From Beroe forskalii (Eukaryota > Ctenophora > Nuda > Beroida > Beroidae): a stretch of DNA of 64,000 bases. Below are positions 47,861 to 59,573 of this stretch, piece after piece; within the stretch, counting starts at the first letter, position 1, and the number at the start of each line of letters is the position of its first letter. The stretch is from contig WFMF01000027.1 in assembly GCA_011033025.1 (NCBI GenBank), positions 806,001 through 870,000 of the forward strand, written 5' to 3'. The position numbers and the translations under genes were made by a program. The notes below the pieces were generated by a model, which made no database searches, had not been told where the DNA came from, and saw nothing but the letters and a program-made list of their open reading frames with translations.

Positions 47861-48113
47861 GGTGAGTCTCCCATATAAACGAGAGCCTTCATTATCTATG
47901 ACAATGACGTCACTCAGAAAAATATAATTAAGCGCACCTAGCGCTCTAAGGACTAGGGTTAGGGTCAGGATTATATTAGGGTCAGGATTTGTAAAGGTTA
48001 GGGTTAGGATTAAGGTTAGGGTTTTGGTTTGGGCTATGGATAGGTTTAGGATACAGAAAAATTGACGTTTAGATCTGTGACGTCACTCAGAGCCGTTTAT
48101 ATGGGAGACATAC
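47861..48113. mobile_element. 253-bp MITE with 9-bp duplication and telomere-like core
   Basis: Inverted ends contain GTCTCCCATATAAACG and TGACGTCACTCAGA. The flank CCAAAGGCG is on both sides (47,852-47,860 and 48,114-48,122), and the left arm is unoccupied near 9,940. The nine-base duplication fits MULE-type transposition. The middle (47,953-48,040) is degenerate TTAGGG repeat. No gene. Confidence 0.8.
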
Positions 48114-48309
48114 CCAAAGGCGTAGGGGAATGACAAGTAATACCACTACCAGCGCCGCGCGCGGCACTGATTCCCGAGAGCAGAGAGGCTAGGTTCCCCT
48201 AACCAGGGGCGTCGCGTCGTCACGAATCGACAAGCAAGCGCGCGCGCGTAAAACTAGGGATCTGGTTAGAGTTGCCCATGCCCTATTCAGGACACACAAA
48301 TAAACACCT

Positions 48310-48495
48310 TCTTAAGCCCGCATAGGTGTGTGTACGGGAAGCGCGCCGGGCCGCGCGAGCCACACAGGGATATACGTGTTTAGCAAACACATACCTATGT
48401 TGTCAAGCGTTGCCTGACCCCCTCGCGCGCCATTTAAAATTTTAAATAATGGGTCTGACGACGTCAGACAATACCTATGCGGGCTTAGGAAATGC
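48310..48495. mobile_element. TAAGCCCGCATAGG-type element with a nested micro-MITE
   Basis: TTAAGCCCGCATAGGTGTGTG at about 48,313 faces CCTATGCGGGCTTAGG at 48,474-48,489. The 72-bp micro-MITE 48,400-48,471 lies inside it. The family also occurs at 9,471-9,738 in the left arm. Confidence 0.6.
48400..48471. mobile_element. 72-bp micro-MITE with perfect 8-bp target duplication
   Basis: TTGTCAAGCGTTGCCTGAC at the start and GTCTGACGACGTCAGACAA at the end. TACCTATG is on both sides (48,392-48,399 and 48,472-48,479). It differs from the 97-bp relative by loss of the CG-rich middle. Confidence 0.85.
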
Positions 48496-49010
48496 AGCCG
48501 CCGCGGCGCGCGAATTCTCAAACGTTGTCCGACCCCCGTTATATTTTGGTGATTTCGAATCGATTTTGATTTCAAAATACAACTCGAAAAGTTTTTTGAA
48601 TTGAAATTCGTAGGATGTTACCCTACCCTCGCGCGCGCGGTGCAACGATCCACATTTGGACGTCACTTTGTGACGCCTTCGCATGTCAGAGGAAATAGAC
48701 GGGCAACGTCCGTCGAATTGAAATTGATTTTAACTTGTTTCTTGTTGGTATATATAGTCATGGTATATATCCACCAACAATTCAAAACGAATTTGTAATT
48801 GATATTGATTTCGAACCGATTTTGATTTCAATTTAAATTTGAAAAATTTTTCGAATTGAAATTCATTTCACTTCAACATTAATTTGAAATCAAGTTGAAA
48901 TTAATCTTAAGTTGTTGGCGGATCTATGCCACCATACAAATGATTGTGTTTTTGAGCAACAGTTTAGTGTTTTGTATCTCACAACTTGTACTTAGTATTA
49001 TAATATAGTA

Positions 49011-52000
49011 GGGGGTGAAGCCCAAAAAAAACCAAGCCCTACCCTACTTTTCCGATTCTTGGGCTAGGTTTTTTTTGGTTTTTTTTGGTTTTTTTTGGTT
49101 TTTTTTGGGTTACATTTTAGTAATTTCTAGCACCTTTCTAAACGATTTTTAGGTTAAAATTCGATTGTTTTATGATGTCTACTATGTGACTGTAGATCCA
49201 CAGGAGCTTGGTATGTAGCATAAACGACCTAGAATTGTAATTTACTGAATATAATTGAATATTTTCACTCATCAAATTGTTTTGGCATCGGTCCGATTAT
49301 TCAAAATTCACATTCATGAGTGTTTTGTTAATTTGTAAGAAGACATTTTATTATTGTTGGGATGTTAATACTGAAATTCCTCTGTTATTAAGACACTTGC
49401 TGAGATTTTTATCAAGTATATACTTATATAATATATATTAAGATGATTTCCAATATTAGGTACCTATACTTTTTCCTTTAGTTTTTCAACTGCATTCTTA
49501 GGCATTCGTATAATAGTGACTTCCAATAATAAAGTAGTAATCAGTCAAGTGAAAGCATCCATGCATATATCAGAGCTGATCCTGGGGCCCTGATTGAACC
49601 CCAAATGACACATTTTGGTTCTCTCAGGGGTCTCCCCTTGTCCCTACTGACCCCTAATTGACTTCCCAGTGAACCTTTTAAGGCTGATCCCCTGGTCAGT
49701 GGTAACTGGTCACCCTCGACTGACCCACTATGTTATGACAGTGTTTGAATAAATTTTTACAAACTGGATTCTGACCTTGTAAACAACCATTAATAAAGCA
49801 CACACTGAAAGGCCTAATAGATTAATAAGATCATTAATAGCTTTTGTTGACCCTAGGCCAAGAAATACAATAAACAGCCAATAGTCCTATACTGAGAGGG
49901 GTTCTGGGGTTAGTAAGATGAGAATTGATTCCACAGAGAAAAGTTAATGAAGGTATTCACTAATCTCTAATGTATTACACCAACTCTAACCCTAACTAAA
50001 TAACTATGGCCCTAGCTGTTAATCTTCAGAGCATTTATAGAGACTACTAATACTAAAGCTAACCCTGAAAACTCCTTACTCTGGAGTCTGGAGGGTACTT
50101 TTTCCAGGTCAGGTCCATTTGAGCTTCGCCAAAGGGGTCATACTACTGTTCTAGGACCTACATGCGGATGTTTATAAAACTGTTTGAACATGGTCCTTAT
50201 TATAGAGTTATAAGCTTATTTATACAATTTATGTATGTCTATAAAACTTAATTGAAGAAATTTAAAGGTGTTCAATCACAGGTCACTGGTCAGGTAGGGA
50301 GGGGCCAGTCAATGATTAATGAAATTCAATACTACATGTCAAATCAATCACACATAGGGTCATTAAATAATGGCCAGTCAAGGGTGACCCACTGACCCAG
50401 GGATCAATGTATCATTCACCAGGCCCTGGGTCAGCCAAGTGTCACAAGAGAGTCAACCGACAACCAGGGGTAATTTAAGGGTTAAGCCATTGTTAAGAGC
50501 TTCCTGGGAGTCAGCAAGGTTCACCAGGGCCAAGAGGTATACGACATATCAGTGGAATACATATTTTCTTACCTTTCTATACTCCGATCGAAAGGCTTCA
50601 GACATAGAATCTTAGAATTCATAGAAGTTGGATTATTGATCCTAAAATTTCATATGTAACCTATTTGATCTGGTGAGGAGTTACGCTTAGGCCTTAGCTG
50701 AGCTTCTTGTCAATTGTATTTTACATACTTACTCAGGCTAATCCTCAGCTTTATGACTCCAATGAGTCCTGGAAGACCTTTATTCGGACCTTACATTCCT
50801 CCCTGCTGAACCAAGGCCAATCATTTCCTTACCTTAACCGACTGAGTGACCCTAACCCCTGGGGATACTTTACAGACCCTTACCTGGCCTTTAATTTTGA
50901 GCATATTACAACTAGAGGAGTATACATCCCAGCATTTACCAGAAGGTGTAGAGCTAACCCAGTAACCCAGTATTGAGCCCTGCAGTTTCAGTTCTTGTTG
51001 AATGAGCCATGCAGCTTGGACATCCACTGCATTGAGCCAGGCAAGACATGTAGGTTCTCTCCACTCCTCCATGGACATAAGTTGCATATATACCGCCAGC
51101 ACACAGGAAATATTTCCTTGTGCTTTGGAAGGTAAGTGAATCAAGGGTGAAACTGCACTTGGTTGACCCCTGTCAAACCCTTACCAACCCCAGAGGAAAT
51201 TTGACTGACCCTTTTCTGATACCTATTTGATATTTTACTGACCCCTAGCAAGAAGTAAAAAACCTGAGTGGCCTTCTCGCCTCTTCTGACTGCAATAGTG
51301 GCCTGGTCCCTTTATGACCATTGGCTGACTTCATGCTGAACCTTGGCTGTTCCTTAATAACAACTGAATGAGTGATTAACTGATGTCTTAATTGCCCTCA
51401 CCCGACTTCTTACCTCACAAGCCTTTTGATCCCATGGTAGCCTGACGACCCATTGCTATTAAACCTTGCCTAACTCCTGGCTCCTGCTGACCATTACCTG
51501 ATATTGGGCAATCATAGGTGACTGAATCCCTGGTGACCCTTGGCTATCCTTTGACATGGTGACTCTCCAGTGCAAATCATCTTGCTAATCTCAGACGACA
51601 CTAGTCTGAACATTATCAGCCATGAGCCAACCAGTGAGTCCTGAAAACCCCCTTGGTTCACTAGCACTTGGCAGTTTGCAGGGCCCTCTGTACTCATTTC
51701 AGCACTGAGTGAGCTCCTGGCTCCTGATGATTCAAGTCTGAGTTCTGACCCCTTTTAACCCCTGCTGATGCTGGCTGACCCTCGGCAACTCTTGAGCAGT
51801 GCTTTGCTGATAGTTCACCAAAACAATGCCTTGGCGTACTGATTATGTCATATAAAACACCATAAAACACCCAAAACATCGATAAAAACTGACGAATATT
51901 GTTTGAAACCATAGTGATATCAATAACAACACATTAATAGCATCAACAATCCATATTGGCTTGAAAAAGTCGAAATTTTTGGAAAAAACCTAACCCAAAA

Positions 52001-52140
52001 AAACCAAAAAAACCAAAAAACCAAAAAACCAAAAAAAAACCAAAAAAAACCAAAAAAAACCAAAAAAAACCAAGGCCTACCCTACTTTTCCGATTCTTGG
52101 GCTAGGTTTTTTTTGGTTTTTTTTGGGCTTCATCCCCCCC
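49011..52140. mobile_element. GGGGG-ended transposon, copy A (3.13 kb)
   Basis: Starts GGGGGTGAAGCCC and ends GGGCTTCATCCCCCCC. Both ends have the A8CC/core/GGT8 hairpin (49,020-49,130 and 51,990-52,125). It is flanked by TAGTA on both sides (49,006-49,010 and 52,141-52,145; six bases if one change is allowed), and the left arm has the empty site near 9,097. Internally the sequence is saturated with TGACC/GGTCA words (for example CTGACCCCTA, GGGTCAG) without a fixed period. A 90-codon frame (50,707-50,976) has no known domain. Superfamily unknown. Confidence 0.85.
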
Positions 52141-52149
52141 TAGTAGTGT

Positions 52150-53483
52150 GAATATGATTAATTGATTGATTGAAAACCCCGGAGGAGTATCGCTAAGGGC
52201 TTCTAAGAATATTGTATAAAAATATATATTCGTTTGCCACACAGTAGAAACATTCAATTCAATAACATAAATTCACCAAGCCAATATAGTCAAAAAATGA
52301 TAAATTTCGCGAAAACTATATCAGTTTTGTGTGGATTTCTATCAAATTTGCACATCACTTCATCGAAATCTTAAAAAGACAGAAAATAAGTATTTTTCCA
52401 CCATATAGACTATCAACACACCAGAAATCAGAATTGAATATGTGCAATGAGAAAGTTGCCCTCCATCTGTTTCAACCTCTGTCATCATGGTCCCGAATCT
52501 GATAAAGTGTTCATTACCCAGCTCCCCCACTCTTTTCTTCTTTAACTCCTCGACGAGAAGCCTGTGTGCAGCTCGCTCCTCCATTGTCCTGTCTGGTCTG
52601 ATGAACACTGCACTGAACTTCTGTGAATTCTGCAACTTTTTCGCTTGAACAAGAACATGTCTCACAGTGCTGACACATGATAAAGTCACTTTCACTGGTG
52701 TTGGTCTCTCCTTGCTCCCAGTCTTCCCCACATGGCAAACTTCAGTAACCGGCTTCATTTTAAGCTCACTGAGTACTTCCTGAACCTTCTCAGACAAGTT
52801 CTCCTTTCCCTCCTCTGGAACTCCAAACATCATCAGGTTTTTGCTCCGATCTTCTTCCTGCACTGCTGACTTCACGACACTTTCAAGTGTTTCTGAACTG
52901 ATTTGATTGGATTCAGTGGAACACTTAACTGCGTCAATGTATGACTTGATTTCTGCTTGCACTGTCTTTGATACAGATGCTGTTACCGCACTCTGAACTG
53001 ACCCTGTTACCGCACTCTGAACTGATGCCAACAATTTGTCCTTACTAACCCATATGTGTGCAGACTGCTAGATTGAAAAAGGGCTCGATAAAGACGCACA
53101 AAAATTGTGTGCTTTGAAGGAATTTGTACAGAAAGTTGAAGCGCGCAGAGGAAATCTGCGCATCTTTATCGAGGCCTCTGTCATTCGAGCGGTCTGCACA
53201 CATATGCGTTACAATCACTTCATGCTGCTGAACTATGGCCAGTTTCTGCGATTTCACCAGCTCAGCTCTCGTTGCATTGAGCTCTGTCATCTTTTGCTGA
53301 AGACGCACATTCTGATAACACACAAAATGAAATGCTTCATTAAACAACTCGGCAAGGTCCTCTCTCCCCAAAGCTCTGCACTTTTGTTTCGTCACGTGAT
53401 CTTAGCATGAGACTGGGCAGTTCAAATCCTTCATCAACTTTCCAAGCCCTATCAGGAGCCTTTGGACCGTCACTTGTAGCCAT
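52150..53483 (-). pseudogene. LINE ORF1-like relic, right-arm copy
   Basis: From ATG at 53,483 (MATSDGPKAPD) a deletion of about two dozen bases shifts the frame. The coiled-coil region is interrupted by a 156-bp MITE (53,051-53,206). A clean 224-codon frame then runs 53,034-52,360 with the RRM-like core (KNLMMFGVPEEGKENL), RPTPVKVTLSCVST and FIRPDRTMEERAAH. The 3' end has the CCCCGGAGGAG hairpin remnant and the tail ATTAATTGATTGATTG at 52,150-52,185. No reverse transcriptase. It has Gln where the left copy has a stop codon, so the two are broken differently. Confidence 0.7.
53051..53206. mobile_element. 156-bp MITE inserted in the ORF1 relic
   Basis: Perfect 15-bp inverted ends CATATGTGTGCAGAC. 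The left-arm ORF1 has the uninterrupted site (CTTACTAACAATCAC, minus sense). The immediate flanks (TAAC and TTAC) suggest a 3-4-base duplication, compatible with but not proving PIF/Harbinger. Confidence 0.8.
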
Positions 53484-53512
53484 GGTTAATGGTATAGTGT
53501 GATACACTTAGC

Positions 53513-54499
53513 CCCAGTGGAATAATTTTAAAAAGTGGCTGGGAATAAGGATTTAGCAGGAGAAAAAGGCTTTTTTGTTTAGCGGCGTCTCATCAGTCAT
53601 GATATCATATCTCTATCATGTGGAATTCCATATCTTCACTACGCAACATATTTACACGATTAATTTAAAGAGTTACAGCTCCACAGATGCAAATGAAATA
53701 ATGCAACGTGACTTACTTTTCACATTGTGCAACGTGCACGCATGATTTAAGTGTTTCAGGCAAAAGTAGGAAGTATTATGTTGCGATGCACACACACTCG
53801 ATGATTACACTAAATGCTTTTTACACATATTACGTGTACAAAGCAATTAGTGTAATCATCGAGTGGTGTGCGCGTCACGCGCGCAGCACAAATTAACTTA
53901 TTAAATTAAGCTTGGGACTCTGGTGCCATAACGCAAAGAGCTGAATGTTGATTACAATTTATACTATCATGGAGTATTGGAGTTTTAATCAAGCAATTTA
54001 ATTGCCTTTTTGAGTCATGGGGGATTTCACTATCCAGACCAAAATCTCGACGTCGACCTTACTATAACATTATTTTGGGCCATATATGGTATATGGCTTC
54101 TATTGTTCACTATGAATCAGATAAACACTACTTTACGACAATAAGATGACATAATTAGTTCCTGGCTGTATTAACAAGCGATGGTAGCCTTGCACTCCCT
54201 TGCAGGAGTCTCATGGCTACTTTGGGATCCTGCAGCTTTTTTAAGAGTCTTATGGCTTTTTTTGGAGTGTGACAGCTCTTTTTAGAGTGAATGACGCGCG
54301 TTCTGTGGGTGTTAATTGGATTCTGACGCAGTTTGCAAATTACTCCTTCATCAAAACTAACAAGTTGAGACAATATAAATAAATGCACGGCGTAAAATAG
54401 GCGAATACTAATGTCAACCTAAATGGGCTTTTTTGCTTCGATTGGGACAAGTTTTGGCTGGGATTGTCGCTCCCACAATCCTCGTATTATTCCACTGGG
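53513..54499. mobile_element. 0.99-kb hAT-like non-autonomous element
   Basis: Ends CCCAGTGGAATAAT and complement. A perfect 8-bp flank CACTTAGC is on both sides (53,505-53,512 and 54,500-54,507). The inside carries a hairpin at 53,799-53,866 (GATGATTACACTAA with complement) and repeated GCATAAGACTC-like words near 54,200-54,290, but no transposase ORF. The C/TAGTG-type ends and 8-bp duplication support hAT. Confidence 0.85.
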
Positions 54500-55022
54500 C
54501 ACTTAGCCACATTCAAGAGATCAAGCTACTACACAATTATCAAGCAACTGATAAGAGAGCGATTAATTCAACACGCACACAAATAATGGTATATAGCAAA
54601 TATAGCACTCATTTCAATGATAGAAAAACTTTGATCAATATAAAAAATGATAAATGACTGATTTTTTCAACTTTTGTCCCAATTGTCCCAAATGCACCAG
54701 TTGTCCCAATTCTCTCAAAAACCAGTCCCAAACTCAAAAAAAGTAAATTGGGACAGGGACAATTGGGACAGTGACACTCCCCCCTTTATACAAGGGGGGG
54801 GGGGGGGGGGGGGGTGAAGCCCAAAAAAAACAAGCTCTACCCTACTTTTCCGATTCTTGGGCTAGGTTTTTTTTGTTTTTTTTTGTTTTTTTGGGTTACA
54901 TTTTAGTAATTTCTAGCACCTTTCAAAACGATTTTTAAGTTAAAATGCGATTGTTTCATGATGTCTAATATGTGTCTGTAGATCCACAGGAGCTTGGTAT
55001 GTAGAATAAACGACCTAGAATT

Positions 55023-56256
55023 AGAATTATATATACAATGTCAAATTACAGTTCCGTAATGTCAGACATATAAAAATAGATATAAATATGAATAAAGTTG
55101 ACCCTGTCACTGTCACTGGCTTATTAACACAAAACACAAAGACTTATGTACAATAAGCTTGGCAGCAATTTTCAAGTTGCGCCATCCGCTAGGGCTTGCG
55201 ATCTGATTTCCGCTTTGTTAGTCCCTCCCTGAACCGGCTTGATATGGTGGCCTGGAGCAGGTTTAGTCCTTGGTTCTTCTCTACACCACACACTCCCCTT
55301 CGCTATGTAGAAGTGATGATCTGGATCCTCTCTCTTCTTCGCCCTCATCAGTTCCACCAGCTTCTTTCGTTCTTGCCTCTCCTCAGGGGTTAGATCTGGT
55401 GCCACAAACACTGACCTTGTCGTAGGACTTTCTCGTAACTTCTTCCCACATCTGCGGAGGCGTACAGCTGCGTCACTGTTCGTGAGACAGACCTTGACGG
55501 GGCGGGGTCTGTCTCCGTTCTTCTTCCCCAATCTCTCGCAAAATTCGACATGGGGCTTCTCCCCTGCTTTACTGAAAACTTCATTGACAATCTCACCCAA
55601 ATCCGTTTTGTCGCTCTCCTTAACACCGAACAAAATGATGTTTTTTGTCCTGTCCTCAGTCTGAACCACCTCTTTTACAACATCGGCAATCTCTTTAGCA
55701 GACACAGGCGAGACTTGACTGCTGAAACTTGAGTTAACTGCATCGCTGTAACTCCTTAACTCTGACTTTAACGTAGACTCGAGTTTCCCGACAGTATCAC
55801 TCTGCATTTCATCGAACTGCTTCTTCTGGCTCTGAAGTTCACTCCTCTGCAAACTCAAAACCTCGTCCTTAAGCTGATCAATTTTGCACGTTGACACTTT
55901 CAGAGCATTGTAGCACAATTTAAGCTGCCGCAACGCATTAACAAGCCGGACTGAAACATGCAATTGTCTGAATTCCGCACGGTCAAAGGCGTCAGGTGTC
56001 ATTTCGTCAATATCCTTACATTTCACTTGGGCACAAAGCGAACGCATCATCGTAGAAGTATCAAACAACATATCCTGAGCACTGTCTAAAGAGTACTGAT
56101 TCATGATAGAGCTTGGAGATGTACTTGTACACACTTGTATTTAGTTGTATTCCATGAATATCTTTGGTGGTAAACCGATGGTGTGTGTGTGATGCGCTTA
56201 TCTTAAAACTGCACAGAGAGATAAAAACGCAACGAAATCAAATTGCAATGGCTATT
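55023..56256 (-). mobile_element. 1.23-kb ORF1-only LINE-like retroelement
   Basis: Present in copy B but missing at the matching point of copies A and C, so its borders can be read: CTAGAATT on the left (55,015-55,022) and CTATAATT on the right (56,257-56,264), an 8-bp duplication with one change. It carries a single intact ORF1 (55,172-56,134), a short leader and a ~150-bp 3' region ending in an AT-rich tail, with no reverse transcriptase. This is like mammalian HAL1 'half-LINEs' and would need another LINE for mobility. Confidence 0.7.
55172..56134 (-). CDS. LINE ORF1-like RNA-binding protein, 320 residues, intact
   Basis: The longest non-repetitive open frame in the window. Residues 1-65 are helical-looking with a Cys/Met-rich start. 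About 66-135 is a heptad-like, Lys/Gln/Leu-rich segment (KIDQLKDEVLSLQRSELQSQ) probably forming a coiled coil. About 160-245 is an RRM-like core opening with TKNIILFGVKESD and including CERLGKKNGDRPRPVKVCL. About 246-285 is a basic C-terminal part (LTPEERQERKKLVELMRAKK) ending HHFYIAKGSVWCREE. This order is that of non-LTR retrotransposon ORF1 proteins, which coat element RNA. It is a distant relative of the ORF1 relics at 7,890 and 53,483. The ATG at 56,134 is the first in frame. Intactness implies a young insertion. Confidence 0.75.
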   Translation of the reverse strand: MCTSTSPSSIMNQYSLDSAQDMLFDTSTMMRSLCAQVKCKDIDEMTPDAFDRAEFRQLHVSVRLVNALRQLKLCYNALKVSTCKIDQLKDEVLSLQRSELQSQKKQFDEMQSDTVGKLESTLKSELRSYSDAVNSSFSSQVSPVSAKEIADVVKEVVQTEDRTKNIILFGVKESDKTDLGEIVNEVFSKAGEKPHVEFCERLGKKNGDRPRPVKVCLTNSDAAVRLRRCGKKLRESPTTRSVFVAPDLTPEERQERKKLVELMRAKKREDPDHHFYIAKGSVWCREEPRTKPAPGHHIKPVQGGTNKAEIRSQALADGAT

Positions 56257-59200
56257 CTATAATTGTGTAATTTACAGAATATAACTAAATATTTTCACTC
56301 ATCTAATCGTTCTGAAATTGGTCCAATTATTCCAAATTCATGTTCATGACTGTTTTGTTGATTTGCAAAAAGACATTTTACTATTGTTGGGATGTCACTA
56401 CTAAAATTCCTCTGTTATTAAGACACTTGCAGAGATTTTTCATCAAGTATATAGCATCATTTCCAATAGGTACCTTTACTCTTTCCTATAGTTTTTCAAC
56501 TGCATTCTTAGGCATTCTTGTCATAAGGACTTCCAATAGCAGTCATTCAAGTAAAAGCTGCCATTTATATATTAGAGCTGATCCCAGGGCCCTGTGTGAA
56601 CCCCAAGTGACACGTTGCGGTTCTCTCAGGGGTCTCCCCTTGTCCCTACTGACCCCTAGTTGAATTCCTAGTGCACCTTTCAAGGCTGATCCCTTGGTCA
56701 GTGGTAACTGGTCACCCTCGACTGATCCACTATGTTAACACTTAACACTATTTATGACTGTGTTTCAATAAATTCTTACAACTTAAACTGGATTCTGACC
56801 TCTTGTAAACATTGACTGACCCTACCTGGCACCTCAGTCCTCACACATATCACTTTAATGATGAACTTTTATAAATGTTTTGATGATGATATTTGAATAG
56901 CTTCAATAAAGGTTAAATAATTCAAATAACACTCATTAAAACACCCATTTATAAAGCACACACTGAAAGGCCTAATAGATTAACAATTAGATCATTTATG
57001 GCTTTTGTTGACCCCTTTGTTGGCCAAGAAATAAAATGAATAGCCAATAGTCCTATGCTGAGAGGGGTTCTGGGGTTAGTAAGGTGAGAATGGATTCCAA
57101 AGAGAAATGTTTATGAAGGCATTCACTAATGTCTAATGTATAACACCATCCCTAACCCTAACTAAGTAACTTTGGCCCCAGTTGTTAGTCTTCAAAGCAT
57201 TTTTGGGACCCTAATCCCTAATAAGCTAATACTTAATCTAAACCTGAAAATCTCCCTAACTCCTTACTCTGGAGTCTGGAGGGTACTTTTTCCAGGTCAG
57301 TCCCATATGAGCTTTGCCAAAAGGCTCATACTACTGTTGTAGGACCTACCAGTTTGTCAAACTGTTTGAACATGGTCAGTATAATAAAGTTAAAAGCTCA
57401 TCTATACAATGTACGCACTATGCACGACTATAAAACTTGATTGAAAAAATAATAGAAAGGTCATTGGTCAGGTAGGGAGAGGCCAGCCAATGATTAATGA
57501 AAGTCAATACTACATGTCAAATCAGTCACACATAGTGTCGTTAAATAATTATCAGTCTAGAGTGAGTCACTGATCCAGGAATCATTCACCAGGCGACAGG
57601 TCAGCCAAGGGTCACACGAGAGTCAACCAACAACCAAAGGTCATTTAAGTAGCAAGCCATTGTTAAGAGCTACTTGGGAGTCAGCGAAGGTCACCAGGGC
57701 CAGGAGGTATACGACATATATCAGGGGAATACTTATTTTCTTATCTTTCTATACTCCGATTGAATTCATAGAAGTTGGATTATTGATCCTGCAATTTCAT
57801 ATGTAACATATTTCGTCTTGTGAGAGGTGATGCTTAGGCCTAAGTGAGCTTCCTGTCAATTGTATTTTACGTACTTACTTAGGTCTTAGGCTGCCTAGTA
57901 AGTTAGGCTGATTCTCAGCTTTATCGCTCTAATGAGTCCTGGACCTTACATTTGCATTCCTCCCTGCTGAAACAAGGCCAATCATATCCTTATCTCAACT
58001 GACTAGCTGACTGAGTGCCCCTAACCCCTGGGTATACTTTACAGACCCTTTCCTGACCCTTTTCAGCATATTACAACTAGAGGCATATCCATTGCAACAT
58101 TATTACTTTATAACCAGAAGGTGTAGGGCTAACCCTGTATGGAGCCCTGCGGTTTCAGTTCCTTGTTTAATGAGCCATGCAGCTAGGACATCCACCGCAT
58201 TGAGCCAGGCAAGACATATAGGTTCTCCACTCTTCCATGGACATAAGTTGCATATATACCGCCAGCACACAGGAAATATTTCCTTGTGCTTTGGAAGGTA
58301 GGTGAGTCAGGGTGAAACTGCACTTGGTTGATCCTGGTAAACCCTTACCTCCTTACCTACCCCAAAGGAAATTTGACTGACCCTTTTCTGATACCTATTT
58401 GATAATTTACTGACCCCTAGCAAGTTAGCAAGAAGTAAAAAACCTGAGTGACCTTCTCGCCTCTTCTGACTGCAATAGTGGTCCCTTTATGACCATTGGC
58501 TGACTTCGTGCTGAACCTTGGCTGAATGAGTGATTTCTTGATTGCTCTCACCCGACTTCTTCCCTGCCTCAAGCCTTTTGATCCCATGGTAACATGGGGA
58601 CCCATTGCCTGGCTCCTGGATCCTGCTGACATTTACCTGATATTGGGCAATCATAGGTGACTTACTCCCTGGCGACCCTTGGCTATCCTTTAACATGGTG
58701 ACTCTTCCAGTGCAAAACACCCTGTTAATCTCAGACGACACTAGTCCGACCCTCGGCAACTCTGGAGCAGTGGTTCACTGATAGTTCACCAAAAAAGGCC
58801 TTGACGTACTGATTTTGTCATATAAAACACCATAAATCACCCAAAACATCTCTAAAAACTGCCGAATATTGTTCCAAACCATAGCAATATCAATAACAAC
58901 ACATTAATAGCATCAACAATCCATATTGGCATGAAAAGTCAAAATTTTGAAAAAACCTAACCCAAAAAAACAAAAATACCAAAAAAACCAAAAAAACCCA
59001 AAAACCCCCAAAAAAAACCAAGGCCTACCCTACTTTTCCGATTCTTGGGCTAGGTTTTTTGGTTTTTGTTTTTTGGTTTTTTGTTTTTAGCTTCATCCCC
59101 ATACAAGATAAACTGCTCTTTAAGGGAGTCCTAAAACAGTTCATATGAGACTGGGAGAGCATCTCAGATATGCATCTTATACGAACACCACTTTGAATAG

Positions 59201-59573
59201 ATTAAGTTTTTGTTTGGGGTTGGTTGAATTTTTGAAAATCAGTGGCAGTGTGCCCAAAAAGGTAGGGGACAGTGGATTGTGAAAATTTATGGGGGGGGTA
59301 ACAAGGAGGGATTGAAGAATTCAGGGAGATTGGACCCAGGATGAAGCTATTCATGTATGTATAGTGCAATGCTAGTGCTTGTCAGCCCAGACCCCTCTGG
59401 CTGGGATTGAAACAGAGTGGGACAGTTTCCAAAGCAACCATATAGAGGAGAGAAACAGCCTCTACCTATTTACTTATTTATACATTTACCTTCTGTATGA
59501 TGATTGTGTTGAATAATTTTGAGAACTATTTAGCCTCACTAACTCTACTTGTCAGTGTTTTAGGACCTCTATA

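Larger units (their letters stand above)
54794..59100. mobile_element. GGGGG-ended transposon, copy B (4.31 kb including a nested retroelement)
   Basis: Starts with a long G run then TGAAGCCC, ends GCTTCATCCCC. It is flanked by ATACAA on both sides (54,788-54,793 and 59,101-59,106), and the left arm keeps the single ATACAA (TTGTAT, 6,919-6,924). It is colinear with copy A except for the 1.23-kb ORF1 unit at 55,023-56,256 and small indels. Same TGACC/GGTCA-rich interior; no transposase seen. Confidence 0.85.

Noticed and set aside
47953-48040. Possible chromosome end or telomere fusion
   Set aside because: The TTAGGG-like repeats are short, degenerate and wholly inside a MITE with target duplications.
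50707-50976. 90-codon ORF as a transposase of the GGGGG-ended family
   Set aside because: Too short, not kept open in copy B at the matching place, no catalytic motif.
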